A stretch of 64,000 bases of DNA from Pseudomonas fluorescens. GTDB lineage: Bacteria > Pseudomonadota > Gammaproteobacteria > Pseudomonadales > Pseudomonadaceae. The notes beneath the pieces were generated by a model. The model did no database searches, was not told where the DNA came from, and saw only the letters and a program-made list of their open reading frames with translations. The DNA lies in NCBI RefSeq assembly GCF_900636825.1, contig NZ_LR134318.1, positions 2,451,501 to 2,515,500 of the forward strand, read 5' to 3'. A program made the translations under genes and the position numbers. Shown piece by piece: positions 51,101 to 60,110 of the stretch; the stretch's first letter is position 1; every line of letters starts with the position of its first letter.

Positions 51101-51796
51101 CGCTTGCGGCGTCAGCGGCGTAACGCCGGTGGCCTGATCCTGCAACAGCTTGTGCGCTTCGCGGGCCTCTTTGGTTTTGTCGAACGCGCGGCGGCCGAGG
51201 CGGGTGTACAGCGCGGTGTCGGTGAGTTTTTCCAGCAGTTCGCTGCGGTCGTTGTCGTCAGCCTTGAGGAACGCACTGAACTCGCTCTGGGCCAGCAGCA
51301 CCGCGCGGGTGAACTGTTCGAAGTTCAGACCGAGCGCGGCTTCCAGTTGAGTTTTGTACTCGCCTTTCTGGCTGGCGAGCAGTTGATCCTGATCGATGTC
51401 GCGCAAGCTCTGGCGGCTGATCTGCAACTTGCCACCGGCCTTTTCGCGGGCGCGGTTGGCCTCCCAGCGCGCGCGATAGCGGCGCCCGTCGACACCGACG
51501 AAATCGACTTCGGCATAGCCTTCGCCAGTGCCGCGACGCAGCAGCGTGCGCGGATCGCCAGTGGCGATCTCGCCGTCGGCATCCGGGACTTTGGCGTCGC
51601 GGCCGGTGTTGTTCAAGCGCGGCACGGCGCCAAACAGTGCCAGGCACAACGCGTCGAGCAGGGTACTTTTACCGGCGCCGGTCGGGCCCGTAATCGCGAA
51701 CAGACCCGCGCTGGCCAACGGTTCGGCGGTAAAGTCAATTTCAAACGGCCCGGCCAGCGAGGCAAGATTTTTCAAACGAATGGCGAGAATTTTCAT
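48155..51796 (-). CDS. sbcC: SbcC, exonuclease complex ATPase subunit
   Basis: 1213 residues. Walker A 'GPTGAGKSTLLDALCLALFG' at 37-56, two long Gln/Leu-rich coiled coils (about 190-590 and 620-1040), the zinc hook CPVC near residue 604 at the apex, signature 'HSLSGGETFLVSLALALGLA', and Walker B 'LFIDEGFGSLDPESL'. With SbcD it forms the Rad50/Mre11-like nuclease that opens hairpin DNA and processes ends. That is relevant in a genome rich in long palindromic repeats. It overlaps sbcD and the GST gene by four bases each. Confidence 0.96.
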   Translation of the reverse strand: MKILAIRLKNLASLAGPFEIDFTAEPLASAGLFAITGPTGAGKSTLLDALCLALFGAVPRLNNTGRDAKVPDADGEIATGDPRTLLRRGTGEGYAEVDFVGVDGRRYRARWEANRAREKAGGKLQISRQSLRDIDQDQLLASQKGEYKTQLEAALGLNFEQFTRAVLLAQSEFSAFLKADDNDRSELLEKLTDTALYTRLGRRAFDKTKEAREAHKLLQDQATGVTPLTPQARAELDERCAAAQQQMKAQQAQLKQLEQQHSWLKDLRLLQDSQQAATEQLHSAQQQWQALAGERVKLSQLEQLAPQRHQFARKTELDTLLTPLAAQITAHTQQHAELNERQTQLEQTLETAKVALSQAQQRQSENSPLLRQAFEEQSTLARLVKEVAQSAETKLAAQQACNDGQNAIQALQEKQSEAAERLQRIASELEQSAHLAPLSDAWNAYRDRLQQLMLIGNRLNKGQTELASLEDSAARSAQALTAQKQQLEVLFKEADAEPDAVAEQIGLLGTLLQDNRKQLRAFEDLSRLWAAQQDLDKRSAELQQRQLSAQQERERLTQDGVKTKAELTVAEQTLNVTRELLERQRLARSASVEELRAQLQDDQPCPVCGSNEHPYHQPEALLQSLGRHDESEQANAQQIVDQLKEKLIELRAEVGGVIAQQKELLQQQEQVAEQQRALAPSLEAHPLAAQLLNQDADKRDAWLTRQNEQLNQSISQDEQRQSALLTLQQEAARLTQQLRQAETAHQQATQQLSNQQRELSSDRQRLDEELAAFASLLPADTLEALRHEPAATFMQLDRQIAERLAQLDQHKEEQAEQLQRQQTLEKQQDRQQTRAQQLHSAQAQLNALTEQQQTCQQQLTQLLGEHSSAEQWQQQLEHAVEQARGSEASTAQELQSVRTQLVQIGAELKAQQERLQALQTEDQDLHGKLADWRSRHPELDDQGLESLLKVDDAQLTELRQRLQHNEKAIEQAQVLVQERDQRLLDHQAQHNGNLDAEQLASALADLQNQFAVSEQQCAELRAEQVEDQRRQNANQALAQQIAEAYAEYQRWARLSALIGSATGDTFRKIAQAYNLDLLVHHANVQLRQLVKRYRLKRGGSMLGLLVMDTEMGDELRSVHSLSGGETFLVSLALALGLASMASSTLKIESLFIDEGFGSLDPESLQLAMDALDGLQAQGRKVAVISHVQEMHERIPVQIQVQRLGNGLSTLEVK

Positions 51797-53037
51797 GGCT
51801 GCTCGCCCTCCATTTGCACGTCCTGCAGCAGTTCAGCGAAGTCTTTCAGCGTCTGTTCGTCGACCTCGTTGCCGTAGTTGTCGAGCCAGGCACGGCTGAA
51901 CAATTCCTGCGGTGTGAGCTGGTCGAGTTCGATCAAGGTGCTACCGTCATTGCTGCCATCGGCACCGCGGTTGCCAGCGTATTCAGCGGCGATACGCACC
52001 AGACGCACGGCTTTGCCTTGCAGGGCGTTTTCCACTTGATGACGCAGGTCGGGCTGTGGCTCGTCGAGTATCACGCGCACTTCCAGCCAGGGCTGACGCT
52101 GGGTTTCGGCGAGCAGGTCGATATTTGGCAAATCTGCCAGTTGCAGCAGAATTTCGACCAGAGGCGCCGGGCCGATGCGTTGCAGATTGACCGAACGCGG
52201 AATCATTTTCGGCTCGACGCTGACAAGCGTTTCGCCGTCGAGGACGACGTCGAGGATCTGATGCTGATAACCGATCTCCGAAAACGACAGCGGAATCGGC
52301 GAGCCGCTGTAGCGGATGCGCTCCTCGCCGTTGACCTTCTGCGGCTTGTGCAAATGGCCGAGGGCGACATAGCTGATGCTTTCGCCGAACAGGCTCGCGG
52401 GCAAGGCTTCGGCGTTACCGATGATCAGGCTGCGCTCGGAATCCTCCGACACCGAACCGCCGGCCATGTGCGCGTGGCTGATGGCGATCAGCGCCTGACC
52501 CGGCTTGCGTTTGGCGTTGGCCGCTTCGATCAGCCATTCATGCACCTGGCCGATGCCGCGCAGATAATTGTCACCAAGATGCGCGCCGGTCACCTCGGCC
52601 GGCCGCAGGAACGGCAGCGCCAGGCACCATGCGGCAATTTCGCCGGTTTTATCCGGCAACGGGAGCAGCAGGCGTTCGGCATCCAGTTGCCCGTCATCGA
52701 GCCACAAAACCCGGCCCAACGCATGGGTGCGCAACCGCCGCATCAATGGCGCGGGCAGTTCGATCCGCGAGCCGGAATCATGGTTGCCAGCGATCATTAC
52801 GATGGTCAGCAGCGGCTGCTGTTCGTGAGCGCTGACGATGAAATCGTACAGGCGTTCCTGGGATTTCACCGGCGGATTGACCGTGTCGAAGATGTCCCCG
52901 GCGATCAGCAGCACATCCGGCTGCGCCAGTTGCAACTGGCGCAGCAGCCAATCGAGAAAACACGCGTGCTCGAAATCGCGCTCCTGGCCGTGCAGGTTTT
53001 GCCCAAGGTGCCAGTCGGAGGTGTGAAACAGACGCAA
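51793..53037 (-). CDS. sbcD: SbcD, exonuclease complex nuclease subunit
   Basis: 414 residues. Mre11-type metallophosphoesterase motifs are intact: 'LFHTSDWHLGQ' (D-x-H), 'LLIAGDIFDT' (G-D), 'IVMIAGNHDS' (GNHD) and 'ISHAHMAGG', 'YVALGHLHKPQ' (GHxH). The C-terminal cap has 'VNLQRIGPAPLVEILLQLAD'. It works with SbcC, whose start overlaps its stop. Confidence 0.96.
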   Translation of the reverse strand: MRLFHTSDWHLGQNLHGQERDFEHACFLDWLLRQLQLAQPDVLLIAGDIFDTVNPPVKSQERLYDFIVSAHEQQPLLTIVMIAGNHDSGSRIELPAPLMRRLRTHALGRVLWLDDGQLDAERLLLPLPDKTGEIAAWCLALPFLRPAEVTGAHLGDNYLRGIGQVHEWLIEAANAKRKPGQALIAISHAHMAGGSVSEDSERSLIIGNAEALPASLFGESISYVALGHLHKPQKVNGEERIRYSGSPIPLSFSEIGYQHQILDVVLDGETLVSVEPKMIPRSVNLQRIGPAPLVEILLQLADLPNIDLLAETQRQPWLEVRVILDEPQPDLRHQVENALQGKAVRLVRIAAEYAGNRGADGSNDGSTLIELDQLTPQELFSRAWLDNYGNEVDEQTLKDFAELLQDVQMEGEQP

Positions 53038-53178
53038 GGTGAACTCCGCTACAGAAAAGAGGTGATGGCCGCGAGGAATGATAGGGCGGCGAAATGAGGG
53101 AGAGTTTACAGATTATTGCACCGGTGGGGCTTGTCCCAGCGGTACGCCGCAGGTCATTTCGACGATTCAACATCCAAA

Positions 53179-53270
53179 GATCGTCCGCTCGCGGCCCGAG
53201 TCTTCGGCAGCTCCTGCACATAATTTGTAGGAGCTGCCGAAGGCGCGGGCCGCGATCAGACGATCTTTTG
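53179..53270. repeat. REPIN-type inverted repeat, family B extended
   Basis: gatcgtccgctcgcggcccg ... cttcggcagctcctgca pairs with gtaggagctgccgaaggcgc ... gatcagacgatcttttg. The orientation of arms is head to head, the reverse of most copies. The remaining part of 53038-53273 has the sbcD promoter region and no gene. Confidence 0.75.
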
Positions 53271-53273
53271 CTT

Positions 53274-54905
53274 TTACTTAGGATAAAGCGGCGGCAAGCC
53301 ACTCTCACCCACGGGATCCTGCACGCGCTCGGCGGCAGGAATAGTGCGAATCGCCCGCCACAAATCCTCACCCTGCCAATGCTGCCCGGTCTCGCTATAC
53401 AGCGCGCCGTTCAACCCATCCAGCGCATCCGATAACGGCACGAACCGCGCTGCCATGTCCGCCAGTGTTTCCGGTTGCTGCCGCGCCCACGCATCCAACG
53501 CCTGGCGCGTGGCATGCGGGTCGTTGGCCTGGCTGGCGCGTTTGATGTCATCCATTAACGTGCGTGGGCTCGGGCCGGTTTGCGCGGCGCGGTGGATCGC
53601 CGGTTGCCAGCGCGCGCGCCACCAGAGGCCGAAGCCGAGGAGGGTGGTGCAGGCGAGGATCAGGGTGCTGAGTTTCCACCACCACAGGGTGTCGTTGTCT
53701 GCCGTGCTTGGTTGCAGGGTGCCGGCCGGGGTGTCGATTTGCAGGCTCGGGTTGTTCGCCACTTGCAGGGTGCGCGCGGGCAGACTGCTGTGTTCGAGGT
53801 GGTCTTCGAAGGTGTTCCACCAGACCACGTCGACGGTTGGCAGATCGATCAAACCACTGCGGTTCGGCACCAGCGCTTCGCGTTCTTCGCGGCTGCCGAC
53901 GATGCCCCGATCGCTGCTCTGGTTGCTCAGCACCGGTTGGTCGGGGTAACGGCGCAGGCCGTTGACGTCGGTGGCGGGCAGGGCCGGCAATTGCGAGCTG
54001 GCCAGACCTTCGACTTTCAATATCAGGCTGCGGGTCAGGGAGTCGCCGACCTGGGTGTGGTCCGGTTCCGGGCTCCAGCTTTCGCTGAGGCTGAGGCTGC
54101 GCGCCGGCAACCATGGTGCATCGACCGGGTAGGTCAGCGGTTTCGGTTTCACCGTCAGCGGGATCGACGCGGAGCTGACACGCATCAGTTTGCCTGGCTT
54201 CGGCCCCGAGGCATCCTGTGACGGCGCCGTATCGACCAGCGTGGCGCTGAACGTTTGCGGGGCGATCGTCAGCAGGCCGCTGTGTTGCGGATAGATCGCG
54301 TAGCGCATTTCGATCACGCCGTGGCGCAGGCCATTGATGTCTTTTTCATAGGTGCGCGTGTCGCCGAGCTGTTCGATGCGCGCATCGGCGATTTGCAGCG
54401 GGCTCAGGCTGCTGTCGTCATACAGCGACACCGAGTGGTAGATGCGCAGAGTCAAAATGGCCTGGGCCTGCACATAGACGCTGGTCTGATCGAGGCTGGC
54501 TTCGATGAACACTGGATCTAGGCCGTTCTTGTCTTCGCGGTTGTCACTGGCGATGACTTGCACGGTGATTGGCTGGCTCTGCGCTTCGCCCAACTGCAAG
54601 GGCGGGATGACCACGCTGCCGTTCTCTTTCGGCAGCAAAGTGATGATCCAGCGCGTGGTCGCGCGGTTGTCGCCGTTAAGGGTGTTGAGCTGGTTGACCT
54701 GGCGCGTGCCGCGCACCTCGAACAGCGGTTCCAGCGCCGACAGGTCAGGTTTGCCGAACTGGGTGACGTCGTCCGTTTCGAGGATGAGCTCGACCGTCTC
54801 GCCGGAGTTCAGGCGACTGCGATCCACGCTGGCCGACAGCTCGGCCGCCTGAGCAGAGGCCGTGCAGATCAGCAGGGGCAGCAAGAGAGCGGTGAAGCGG
54901 GTCAT
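53274..54905 (-). CDS. batD: BatD-like protein
   Basis: 543 residues from the ATG at 54905 (MTRFTALLLPLLICTASAQA), overlapping the BatB-like stop by four bases. A signal peptide is followed by beta-sandwich repeats ('LSASVDRSRLNSGETVELIL', 'WIITLLPKENGSVVIPPLQL'), one late transmembrane helix (about 418-437) and a cytoplasmic tail with 'GALYSETGQHWQGEDLWRAI'. It is the usual last gene of Bat (aerotolerance-type) operons. The complex is thought to sit in the inner membrane and handle periplasmic protein or envelope stress; its exact job is unsettled. Confidence 0.9.
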   Translation of the reverse strand: MTRFTALLLPLLICTASAQAAELSASVDRSRLNSGETVELILETDDVTQFGKPDLSALEPLFEVRGTRQVNQLNTLNGDNRATTRWIITLLPKENGSVVIPPLQLGEAQSQPITVQVIASDNREDKNGLDPVFIEASLDQTSVYVQAQAILTLRIYHSVSLYDDSSLSPLQIADARIEQLGDTRTYEKDINGLRHGVIEMRYAIYPQHSGLLTIAPQTFSATLVDTAPSQDASGPKPGKLMRVSSASIPLTVKPKPLTYPVDAPWLPARSLSLSESWSPEPDHTQVGDSLTRSLILKVEGLASSQLPALPATDVNGLRRYPDQPVLSNQSSDRGIVGSREEREALVPNRSGLIDLPTVDVVWWNTFEDHLEHSSLPARTLQVANNPSLQIDTPAGTLQPSTADNDTLWWWKLSTLILACTTLLGFGLWWRARWQPAIHRAAQTGPSPRTLMDDIKRASQANDPHATRQALDAWARQQPETLADMAARFVPLSDALDGLNGALYSETGQHWQGEDLWRAIRTIPAAERVQDPVGESGLPPLYPK

Positions 54906-56638
54906 CGAGTGTTTTCCTGATCCTGATGTTGTTGCTGTTCGTACCAGAATTTGCGGCGCAGCAGTTCGCCCGGATCGTCCGGAATCTTCCCCAGCCATTG
55001 CTCCAGCGCCTGACGCTGTTCGCCCTCGAGATTGTTCTCGCTCGGGCGCAGCGTCGGCACGGTGTCGGTTTCTTCTTCCTCGGTGCTGCCCGGTACCTCG
55101 TTGGGGCCTGGCAGCGGCGGGGCGGTTGGCGGCGGTTCGCTGGCCGACTCGGTCGCTTGCGCCTCGCTCTGGGTTTCGCTGCTCACCGCCGGCGGGGGCG
55201 CGGTGGTAGGCGAAGGCTCATCGCCGCGCAGACTTTCTTCGTTTGGCTGGTTGTCCGGTTCGGGCGGCGGCGGGGCGTTTTTCTGCTTCAGCAGGTTTTC
55301 CACCAGCGCCTTGTTGGTCTGCGCCGGGCGCAGATCCGGTTGCAGCTCCAAAGCCTGTTCATAGGCGTCGATCGCCGCTTCCAGCTCACCGCTTTTCGCC
55401 AGGGCGTTGCCACGATTGTAGTGGGCGCGGGCATCGCTGCCCTCGGCGAAACGCTGGGCGGCGCCACTGTAGTCGCCGGCCTCGTACAACGCCACCCCTT
55501 GCCACTGATGATCTTCAAAATGCTGCGCGGCTTCGGCCGGGCGTTTCTGCTTGAGCAGGTGCAAACCCTGCTGATCCGGGCGCAACCACAAGTCTTCGAA
55601 ATCGAAAGCGTAGCTCGGTTGCGGCAGGCACCACAGCAGCGGCAGACAGAACAGCCAACCACGGCGTCCGGCACAAGCGGCCAGCAACAGCAGCGGCAAC
55701 AGCAGCCAATAACCCTGATCGGCCCAGGTGTCGAGGCGCACGGTCTGGCCGTCGTCGCGCAGGCTGCGCGGGCCATTGAGCAGACCAAGGGCGCCGAGAT
55801 CGCCTTCGTCGAGACGCGCCGGATGGTACTCGCCGCCGACGCTGTTGAGGAAAGTCGCCAGACCGGGGCTGTCAAGTTGCGGCACACGGATCGCGCCTTG
55901 CTCGTCCTTGAGGAAGCTGCCGTCCTCCTGGGCAATCGGCGCACCTTCAGCGGTGCCGATGCCGAGCATCAGCAGTTGCGTCGACTCGCCATTCAGAGCG
56001 CGGCGAATACCGCGCCGTTCTTCTTCATTGAGCGACGAGCCGATCAACAGAATCCGTCCCTGACCCAGCGCGCCTTGCTTGAGCAACGCCAACGCTTTGC
56101 TCACGGCCAGGTCGGCGCGGTGACCGCTTTCCGGCATCAGTGACGGCTTGAGCGCGTCGAGCAGGTTGCGACTGGTCGCCAGGTCATCCGACAGCGGCAC
56201 CAGCGTGTGCGCGCTGCCGGCATATACGACGATGGCGGTCTGCGCGTCGCTGCGCGCCTGCAACAGATCGAACAGCTTGCGTCGCGCCTGTTCGAGCCGT
56301 GTCGGTGGCGAGTCGGTGGCGAGCATCTCCGGGGTCAGTTCGAGCACGACAACCAGCGGATCGGCGGGTTTTTGGCTGGTCTGTTCGACGCGTTCCCAGC
56401 TCGGCCCGAGCAAGGCCAGGATGGTCAGCAGCCAAGCCACGCCGAGGGCGATCCACGGCAGTTTGCTCTGGCGCCCACTGCCGCCACTGAGCAGCGCAGC
56501 GTGAAATGCTGGCGGCAGAATCATCTGCCAGCGACCGGCGCGTTTCTGTCGGTGCCAGAGTTGCCAGATCAGCCAGCCGAGCAGCGGCAACAGCAACAGC
56601 CACCAAGGGCGGAACCAGTGCGGCCAGAGCGCGATCAT
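54902..56638 (-). CDS. batB: BatB/BatC-like fusion: vWA protein with TPR, degenerate MIDAS
   Basis: 578 residues. N-terminal helices (10-28 and 62-80) flank a loop, then a von Willebrand A domain (about 92-280), a third helix (about 312-345), TPR units at about 370-455 ('AHYNRGNALAKSGELEAAID', 'AYEQALELQPDLRPAQTNKA'), and a Pro/Glu-rich tail. The metal site that should read DxSxS is 'ELTPEM' at 100-105, so Asp, Ser and Ser are replaced. Metal binding is therefore doubtful, while BatA keeps DVSGSM. It overlaps both neighbours by four bases. Confidence 0.88.
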   Translation of the reverse strand: MIALWPHWFRPWWLLLLPLLGWLIWQLWHRQKRAGRWQMILPPAFHAALLSGGSGRQSKLPWIALGVAWLLTILALLGPSWERVEQTSQKPADPLVVVLELTPEMLATDSPPTRLEQARRKLFDLLQARSDAQTAIVVYAGSAHTLVPLSDDLATSRNLLDALKPSLMPESGHRADLAVSKALALLKQGALGQGRILLIGSSLNEEERRGIRRALNGESTQLLMLGIGTAEGAPIAQEDGSFLKDEQGAIRVPQLDSPGLATFLNSVGGEYHPARLDEGDLGALGLLNGPRSLRDDGQTVRLDTWADQGYWLLLPLLLLAACAGRRGWLFCLPLLWCLPQPSYAFDFEDLWLRPDQQGLHLLKQKRPAEAAQHFEDHQWQGVALYEAGDYSGAAQRFAEGSDARAHYNRGNALAKSGELEAAIDAYEQALELQPDLRPAQTNKALVENLLKQKNAPPPPEPDNQPNEESLRGDEPSPTTAPPPAVSSETQSEAQATESASEPPPTAPPLPGPNEVPGSTEEEETDTVPTLRPSENNLEGEQRQALEQWLGKIPDDPGELLRRKFWYEQQQHQDQENTR

Positions 56639-57714
56639 CGGCGCCTCCGCAGACGCAAACGCTGCAAGCGCTCACGCCAGTCCGGCAGTGGACTTTGCAA
56701 ATACAGTTGCTTGGTAAACAAGCGTTGCAGCGGATTGTCCGGCCACAGTTCGCGGACGACCAGCAACAGACTCAACCACAGCGCCAGCGCCAGAGGCCAG
56801 TGATACAAGGCTTGCGCCGGGCGCGCCTGGGTCGGTTGCTGTGTCACCGGTTCGAGTTGGTCGAGGGTGTCCTTGATCGCTTGCAGCTCCAAGCCGTCGT
56901 GGGCGCGGAAGTACTGGCCGCCAGTGATTTCGGCGATTGCCTTGAGCGCCGGTTCATCCAGATCAAGGCTCGGGTTCACACTGAGCAGGCCGGTCGAGCC
57001 GCTGTCCTCGGGATTGGCGCCGATGCCGATCGGGTAGATTCTGACGCCTTCGCTGGCAGCGAGTTTTGCTGCGGTCAGCGGATTGATTTCGCCGCCATTG
57101 TTGGCACCGTCGGTGACCAGAATCAGCACACGACTTTGCGCCGGACGCAGGCGCAGGCGTTTCAAGGCCAGACCGATGGCATCGCCAATCGCGGTATTTT
57201 TGCCGGCAATGCCGATCCGCGCCTCGTCGAGCCAAATGCGCACGGTGCGCCGGTCAAACGTCAGCGGCGCTTGCAGATAGGCCTGACTGCCAAACAGGAT
57301 CAAACCGACGCGGTCGCCATCACGGCTTTCAAGGAAGTCGCCGAGCAAATGCTGCACCAGCGACAGCCGACTGACTTCTTCGTCCTGCCACTGCATGTCG
57401 GGAAAATCCATCGAACCGGATACATCCACCGCCACCAGCAGATCGCGGCCACTGGCGGCAATCGGCAACGGTTCGCCGAGCCATTGCGGGCGGGCGGCGG
57501 CGATCAGCAGGATCAGCCACAGCAGAATGAACGGCGCCTGCTGCCGCCAGGCCGGCAAGTTGGCGCGGGCGCGGCGGCGGGCGAGGCCTTCGAGATCGGC
57601 GAGGAAACTGACTTTCAACGCCGGCTCGCCGCTGTCGGCCACCGGCAAGACCAGACGCATCAGCCACGGCAGCGGCAACAGCAAGAAAATCCACGGCCAG
57701 GCGAACTCAAACAT
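56635..57714 (-). CDS. batA: BatA-like vWA-domain membrane protein
   Basis: 359 residues. Two N-terminal helices (about 5-25 and 60-75), a vWA domain with intact MIDAS 'DVSGSM' at 97-102, Thr in 'LTFDRRTVRIWL' and Asp in 'VTDGANNGGE', then a C-terminal helix (about 308-325). It is a partner of the MoxR ATPase encoded upstream; vWA/MoxR pairs act in metal insertion or complex remodelling. It overlaps the BatB-like gene by four bases and the DUF4381 gene by eight. Confidence 0.92.
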   Translation of the reverse strand: MFEFAWPWIFLLLPLPWLMRLVLPVADSGEPALKVSFLADLEGLARRRARANLPAWRQQAPFILLWLILLIAAARPQWLGEPLPIAASGRDLLVAVDVSGSMDFPDMQWQDEEVSRLSLVQHLLGDFLESRDGDRVGLILFGSQAYLQAPLTFDRRTVRIWLDEARIGIAGKNTAIGDAIGLALKRLRLRPAQSRVLILVTDGANNGGEINPLTAAKLAASEGVRIYPIGIGANPEDSGSTGLLSVNPSLDLDEPALKAIAEITGGQYFRAHDGLELQAIKDTLDQLEPVTQQPTQARPAQALYHWPLALALWLSLLLVVRELWPDNPLQRLFTKQLYLQSPLPDWRERLQRLRLRRRR

Positions 57715-58204
57715 GTTTGCGAATCCACGTATCGACCGCTTGGGTCAGGCCGGCGATGGCTTTGTCATCGAGTTTGCATTCCGGTTTGTAGGCGCCTTCG
57801 ACCAGCACCATCCAGCGCGTCAGACCGGCGGCGGGGCAACGGTTATCGAGAAATGCCAGCCATTTTCGGCCATTGAGCGTGTGGCTCTGGCTGTAGGGAT
57901 AATGGTTGCGGCACAGGCGTTTGAGCAGGCCGTTGAGTTGCTGCAGCCACGCGCCGGCCGGTGCGCCATCGTACGGTTTGGGCATCTGCGCCAGTTCCGC
58001 GAGGGCGGCGATGCGCACTGGATCCAGCGGTTGCTCGGCGCGCACCACCGGGCGTTTCTTCATCGGGATGAAACGGCGCAGTTTCCACACAGCAAAGCCC
58101 AGCAGCGGCAGCAACAAAAGTAGCAACCACCAGCCGGGCGCCGGTGGCCAGAAGGCAATCGGCGGCGGCGAAATCAGCGGTTGCAATTGCTCAAGGCCGT
58201 TCAT
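57707..58204 (-). CDS. DUF4381 family membrane protein
   Basis: 165 residues from the ATG at 58204 (MNGLEQLQPLISPPPIAFWP). A single helix (about 29-46, 'WWLLLLLLPLLGFAVWKLRR') anchors a cytoplasmic domain with 'LLKRLCRNHYPYSQSHTLNG' and 'FLDNRCP'. It is always found between DUF58 and BatA genes in Bat operons, function unknown. It overlaps the DUF58 gene stop by four bases. Confidence 0.88.
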   Translation of the reverse strand: MNGLEQLQPLISPPPIAFWPPAPGWWLLLLLLPLLGFAVWKLRRFIPMKKRPVVRAEQPLDPVRIAALAELAQMPKPYDGAPAGAWLQQLNGLLKRLCRNHYPYSQSHTLNGRKWLAFLDNRCPAAGLTRWMVLVEGAYKPECKLDDKAIAGLTQAVDTWIRKHV

Positions 58205-59145
58205 CGACCTTTCCCCGGACGCTGCGGGTTCAAGAACTCGCGCATCTGCTCGACCATTTCGCTTTGCGTACTCAGCGGCATCAGCAATACCCGCAGCTTC
58301 TGCGCGAGCAATTCCCAACGGGCAATGCGCGCTTCCGCCTGAGCGCGATAAGTCTGGCGCAGATCGAAGTTCAGCGTGTCGATTTCCAGTTGCGCGCCAC
58401 GCTCGGCGAACCGCAGCAGGCCGGCGGCGGGCAGGGCGTGATCGAGCGGATCGGACAGCGGCAACATCAGCAAATCGCAATGCCGCGACAGCAGGCTCAG
58501 CTGTTGCTCGGCACTGTCGGAGAGCGCACGTTCATCGCAAATGACGATCGCCAGACTGCCCGGCCGCAGCACTTCTCGCGCCCGACGCAAGGCCACGCCG
58601 AACGCATCGCGATCCGGCTCGCGCTCGCTGTGCAGCGATTGATTGACCTTGACCAAACGATTGAGCAATTGCAGCAGGCTCTGTTTGCTGCGGCGCGGCT
58701 TGATTTCGTAATGCTCGTTGTCGCCGAACACCAGCCCGCCGACCCGGTCGTTGTGGCCGAGCGCGGCCCAGCCGATCAGCGCTGCGACCTGCGCCGCCAG
58801 CACCGATTTGAACATCAGCCCGGAGCCGAAAAACAGCCGCGTGCTTTGCTCGACCATGATGAAGATCGGCCGTTCGCGTTCTTCGTGGAACAGCTTGGTG
58901 TGCGGCTCTTGGGTGCGCGCAGTGACGCGCCAGTCGATGGTGCGTACGTCGTCGCCGGCCTGATAGACGCGCACCTGATCGAAGTCGACGCCGCGACCGC
59001 GAAATTTCGAGTGGTGCAAACCGATCAGCGGGCTGCGCTGACTCGGCGTGGAAAACAGTTGCACCTCACGCACGCGGTGACGCATCTCGATCAGTTCGGC
59101 GAGGCTGATGCGAATCCCGGGTTCGGAGGGCAGGGCGGCGTTCAT
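58201..59145 (-). CDS. DUF58 domain protein of the Bat/MoxR operon
   Basis: 314 residues from the ATG at 59145; a TTG at 59154 overlapping the MoxR stop is an alternative start. The DUF58 motif is 'GDDVRTIDWRVTARTQEPHT', with 'VQVYQAGDDVRT'-like 'DFDQVRVYQAGDD' before it, and the vWA-like second half follows ('ERPIFIMVEQSTRLFFGSGL', 'LAIVICDERALSDSAEQQLS'). It is thought to be a partner of MoxR. The vWA metal site reads 'EQSTR', so the Asp is changed. Confidence 0.9.
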   Translation of the reverse strand: MNAALPSEPGIRISLAELIEMRHRVREVQLFSTPSQRSPLIGLHHSKFRGRGVDFDQVRVYQAGDDVRTIDWRVTARTQEPHTKLFHEERERPIFIMVEQSTRLFFGSGLMFKSVLAAQVAALIGWAALGHNDRVGGLVFGDNEHYEIKPRRSKQSLLQLLNRLVKVNQSLHSEREPDRDAFGVALRRAREVLRPGSLAIVICDERALSDSAEQQLSLLSRHCDLLMLPLSDPLDHALPAAGLLRFAERGAQLEIDTLNFDLRQTYRAQAEARIARWELLAQKLRVLLMPLSTQSEMVEQMREFLNPQRPGKGR

Positions 59146-59150
59146 GGGGG

Positions 59151-60110
59151 TCAAGCGACGGCGACGACGTCGAGAATCCGCTGCACCACGCGGTCCTGAT
59201 CGATGCCGGCGGCTTCGGCCTCAAACGACAGAATGATGCGATGGCGCAACACGTCGAACAGCACCGCCTGAATGTCTTCCGGGCTGACGAAATCGCGTCC
59301 GGCCAGCCAGGCGTGGGCACGAGCGCAGCGATCAAGCGCAATCGAACCACGCGGGCTGGCGCCGTAAGCGATCCACTCGGCCATTTCCGGATCGAACTTG
59401 GCCGGGTTGCGCGTGGCCATGACCAGTTGCACCAGGTATTCCTCCACGGCGTCGGCCATGTACAAACCGAGGATTTCCTTGCGCGCGGCAAAAATCGCCT
59501 GCTGGCTGACCCGACGCTCGGGTTTGGTCTCGCCATTGAGGGCTTCGCCACGGGCCTGCTGGAGGATCCGGCGTTCAACGGCCGCGTCGGGAAAACCGAT
59601 TTTCACGTGCATCAGGAAACGGTCGAGCTGGGCTTCCGGCAATGGATAGGTGCCTTCCTGCTCGATCGGGTTTTGCGTGGCCATCACCAAAAACAGCGGC
59701 GACAGCTCGTAGGTGCTGCGCCCGACACTGACCTGACGTTCGGCCATGGCTTCGAGCAAGGCCGATTGCACCTTGGCCGGCGCACGGTTGATTTCGTCCG
59801 CCAGCACAAGATTGTGGAAGATCGGCCCCTGCTGAAACACGAAGCTGCCGGTTTCCGGACGATAGATTTCGGTGCCGGTGATGTCGGCCGGCAGCAGATC
59901 GGGGGTGAACTGGATGCGATGGAACTGGGCTTCGATGCCCTCGGCGAGTTCTTTGATCGCTTTGGTCTTGGCCAGACCTGGCGCGCCCTCGACCAGCATA
60001 TGGCCGTCGGCGAGCAGGGCGATGAGCAAACGCTCGATGAGTTTTTCCTGGCCGAGAATCTGCGTTGAAAGAAAGGTTCGCAGCGCCAGCAGCGCTTCAC
60101 GATGTTCCAT
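59151..60110 (-). CDS. MoxR-family AAA+ ATPase
   Basis: 319 residues. Walker A is 'LVEGAPGLAKTKAIKELAEG' (the usual GKT Lys sits as A-K-T), Walker B 'NLVLADEINRAPAKVQSALL', sensor 1 'LVMATQNPIEQEGTYPLPEA', arginine finger and sensor 2 'YGASPRGSIALDRCARAHAW'. It is the first gene of the six-gene Bat operon. MoxR ATPases act as chaperones on vWA proteins. A leader of about 150 bp (60111-60260) precedes it without visible operators. Confidence 0.94.
   Translation of the reverse strand: MEHREALLALRTFLSTQILGQEKLIERLLIALLADGHMLVEGAPGLAKTKAIKELAEGIEAQFHRIQFTPDLLPADITGTEIYRPETGSFVFQQGPIFHNLVLADEINRAPAKVQSALLEAMAERQVSVGRSTYELSPLFLVMATQNPIEQEGTYPLPEAQLDRFLMHVKIGFPDAAVERRILQQARGEALNGETKPERRVSQQAIFAARKEILGLYMADAVEEYLVQLVMATRNPAKFDPEMAEWIAYGASPRGSIALDRCARAHAWLAGRDFVSPEDIQAVLFDVLRHRIILSFEAEAAGIDQDRVVQRILDVVAVA

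Noticed and set aside
49913..51877. 654-codon forward open frame
   Set aside because: Opposite sbcC; its leucine-rich text mirrors the coiled-coil codons of SbcC.
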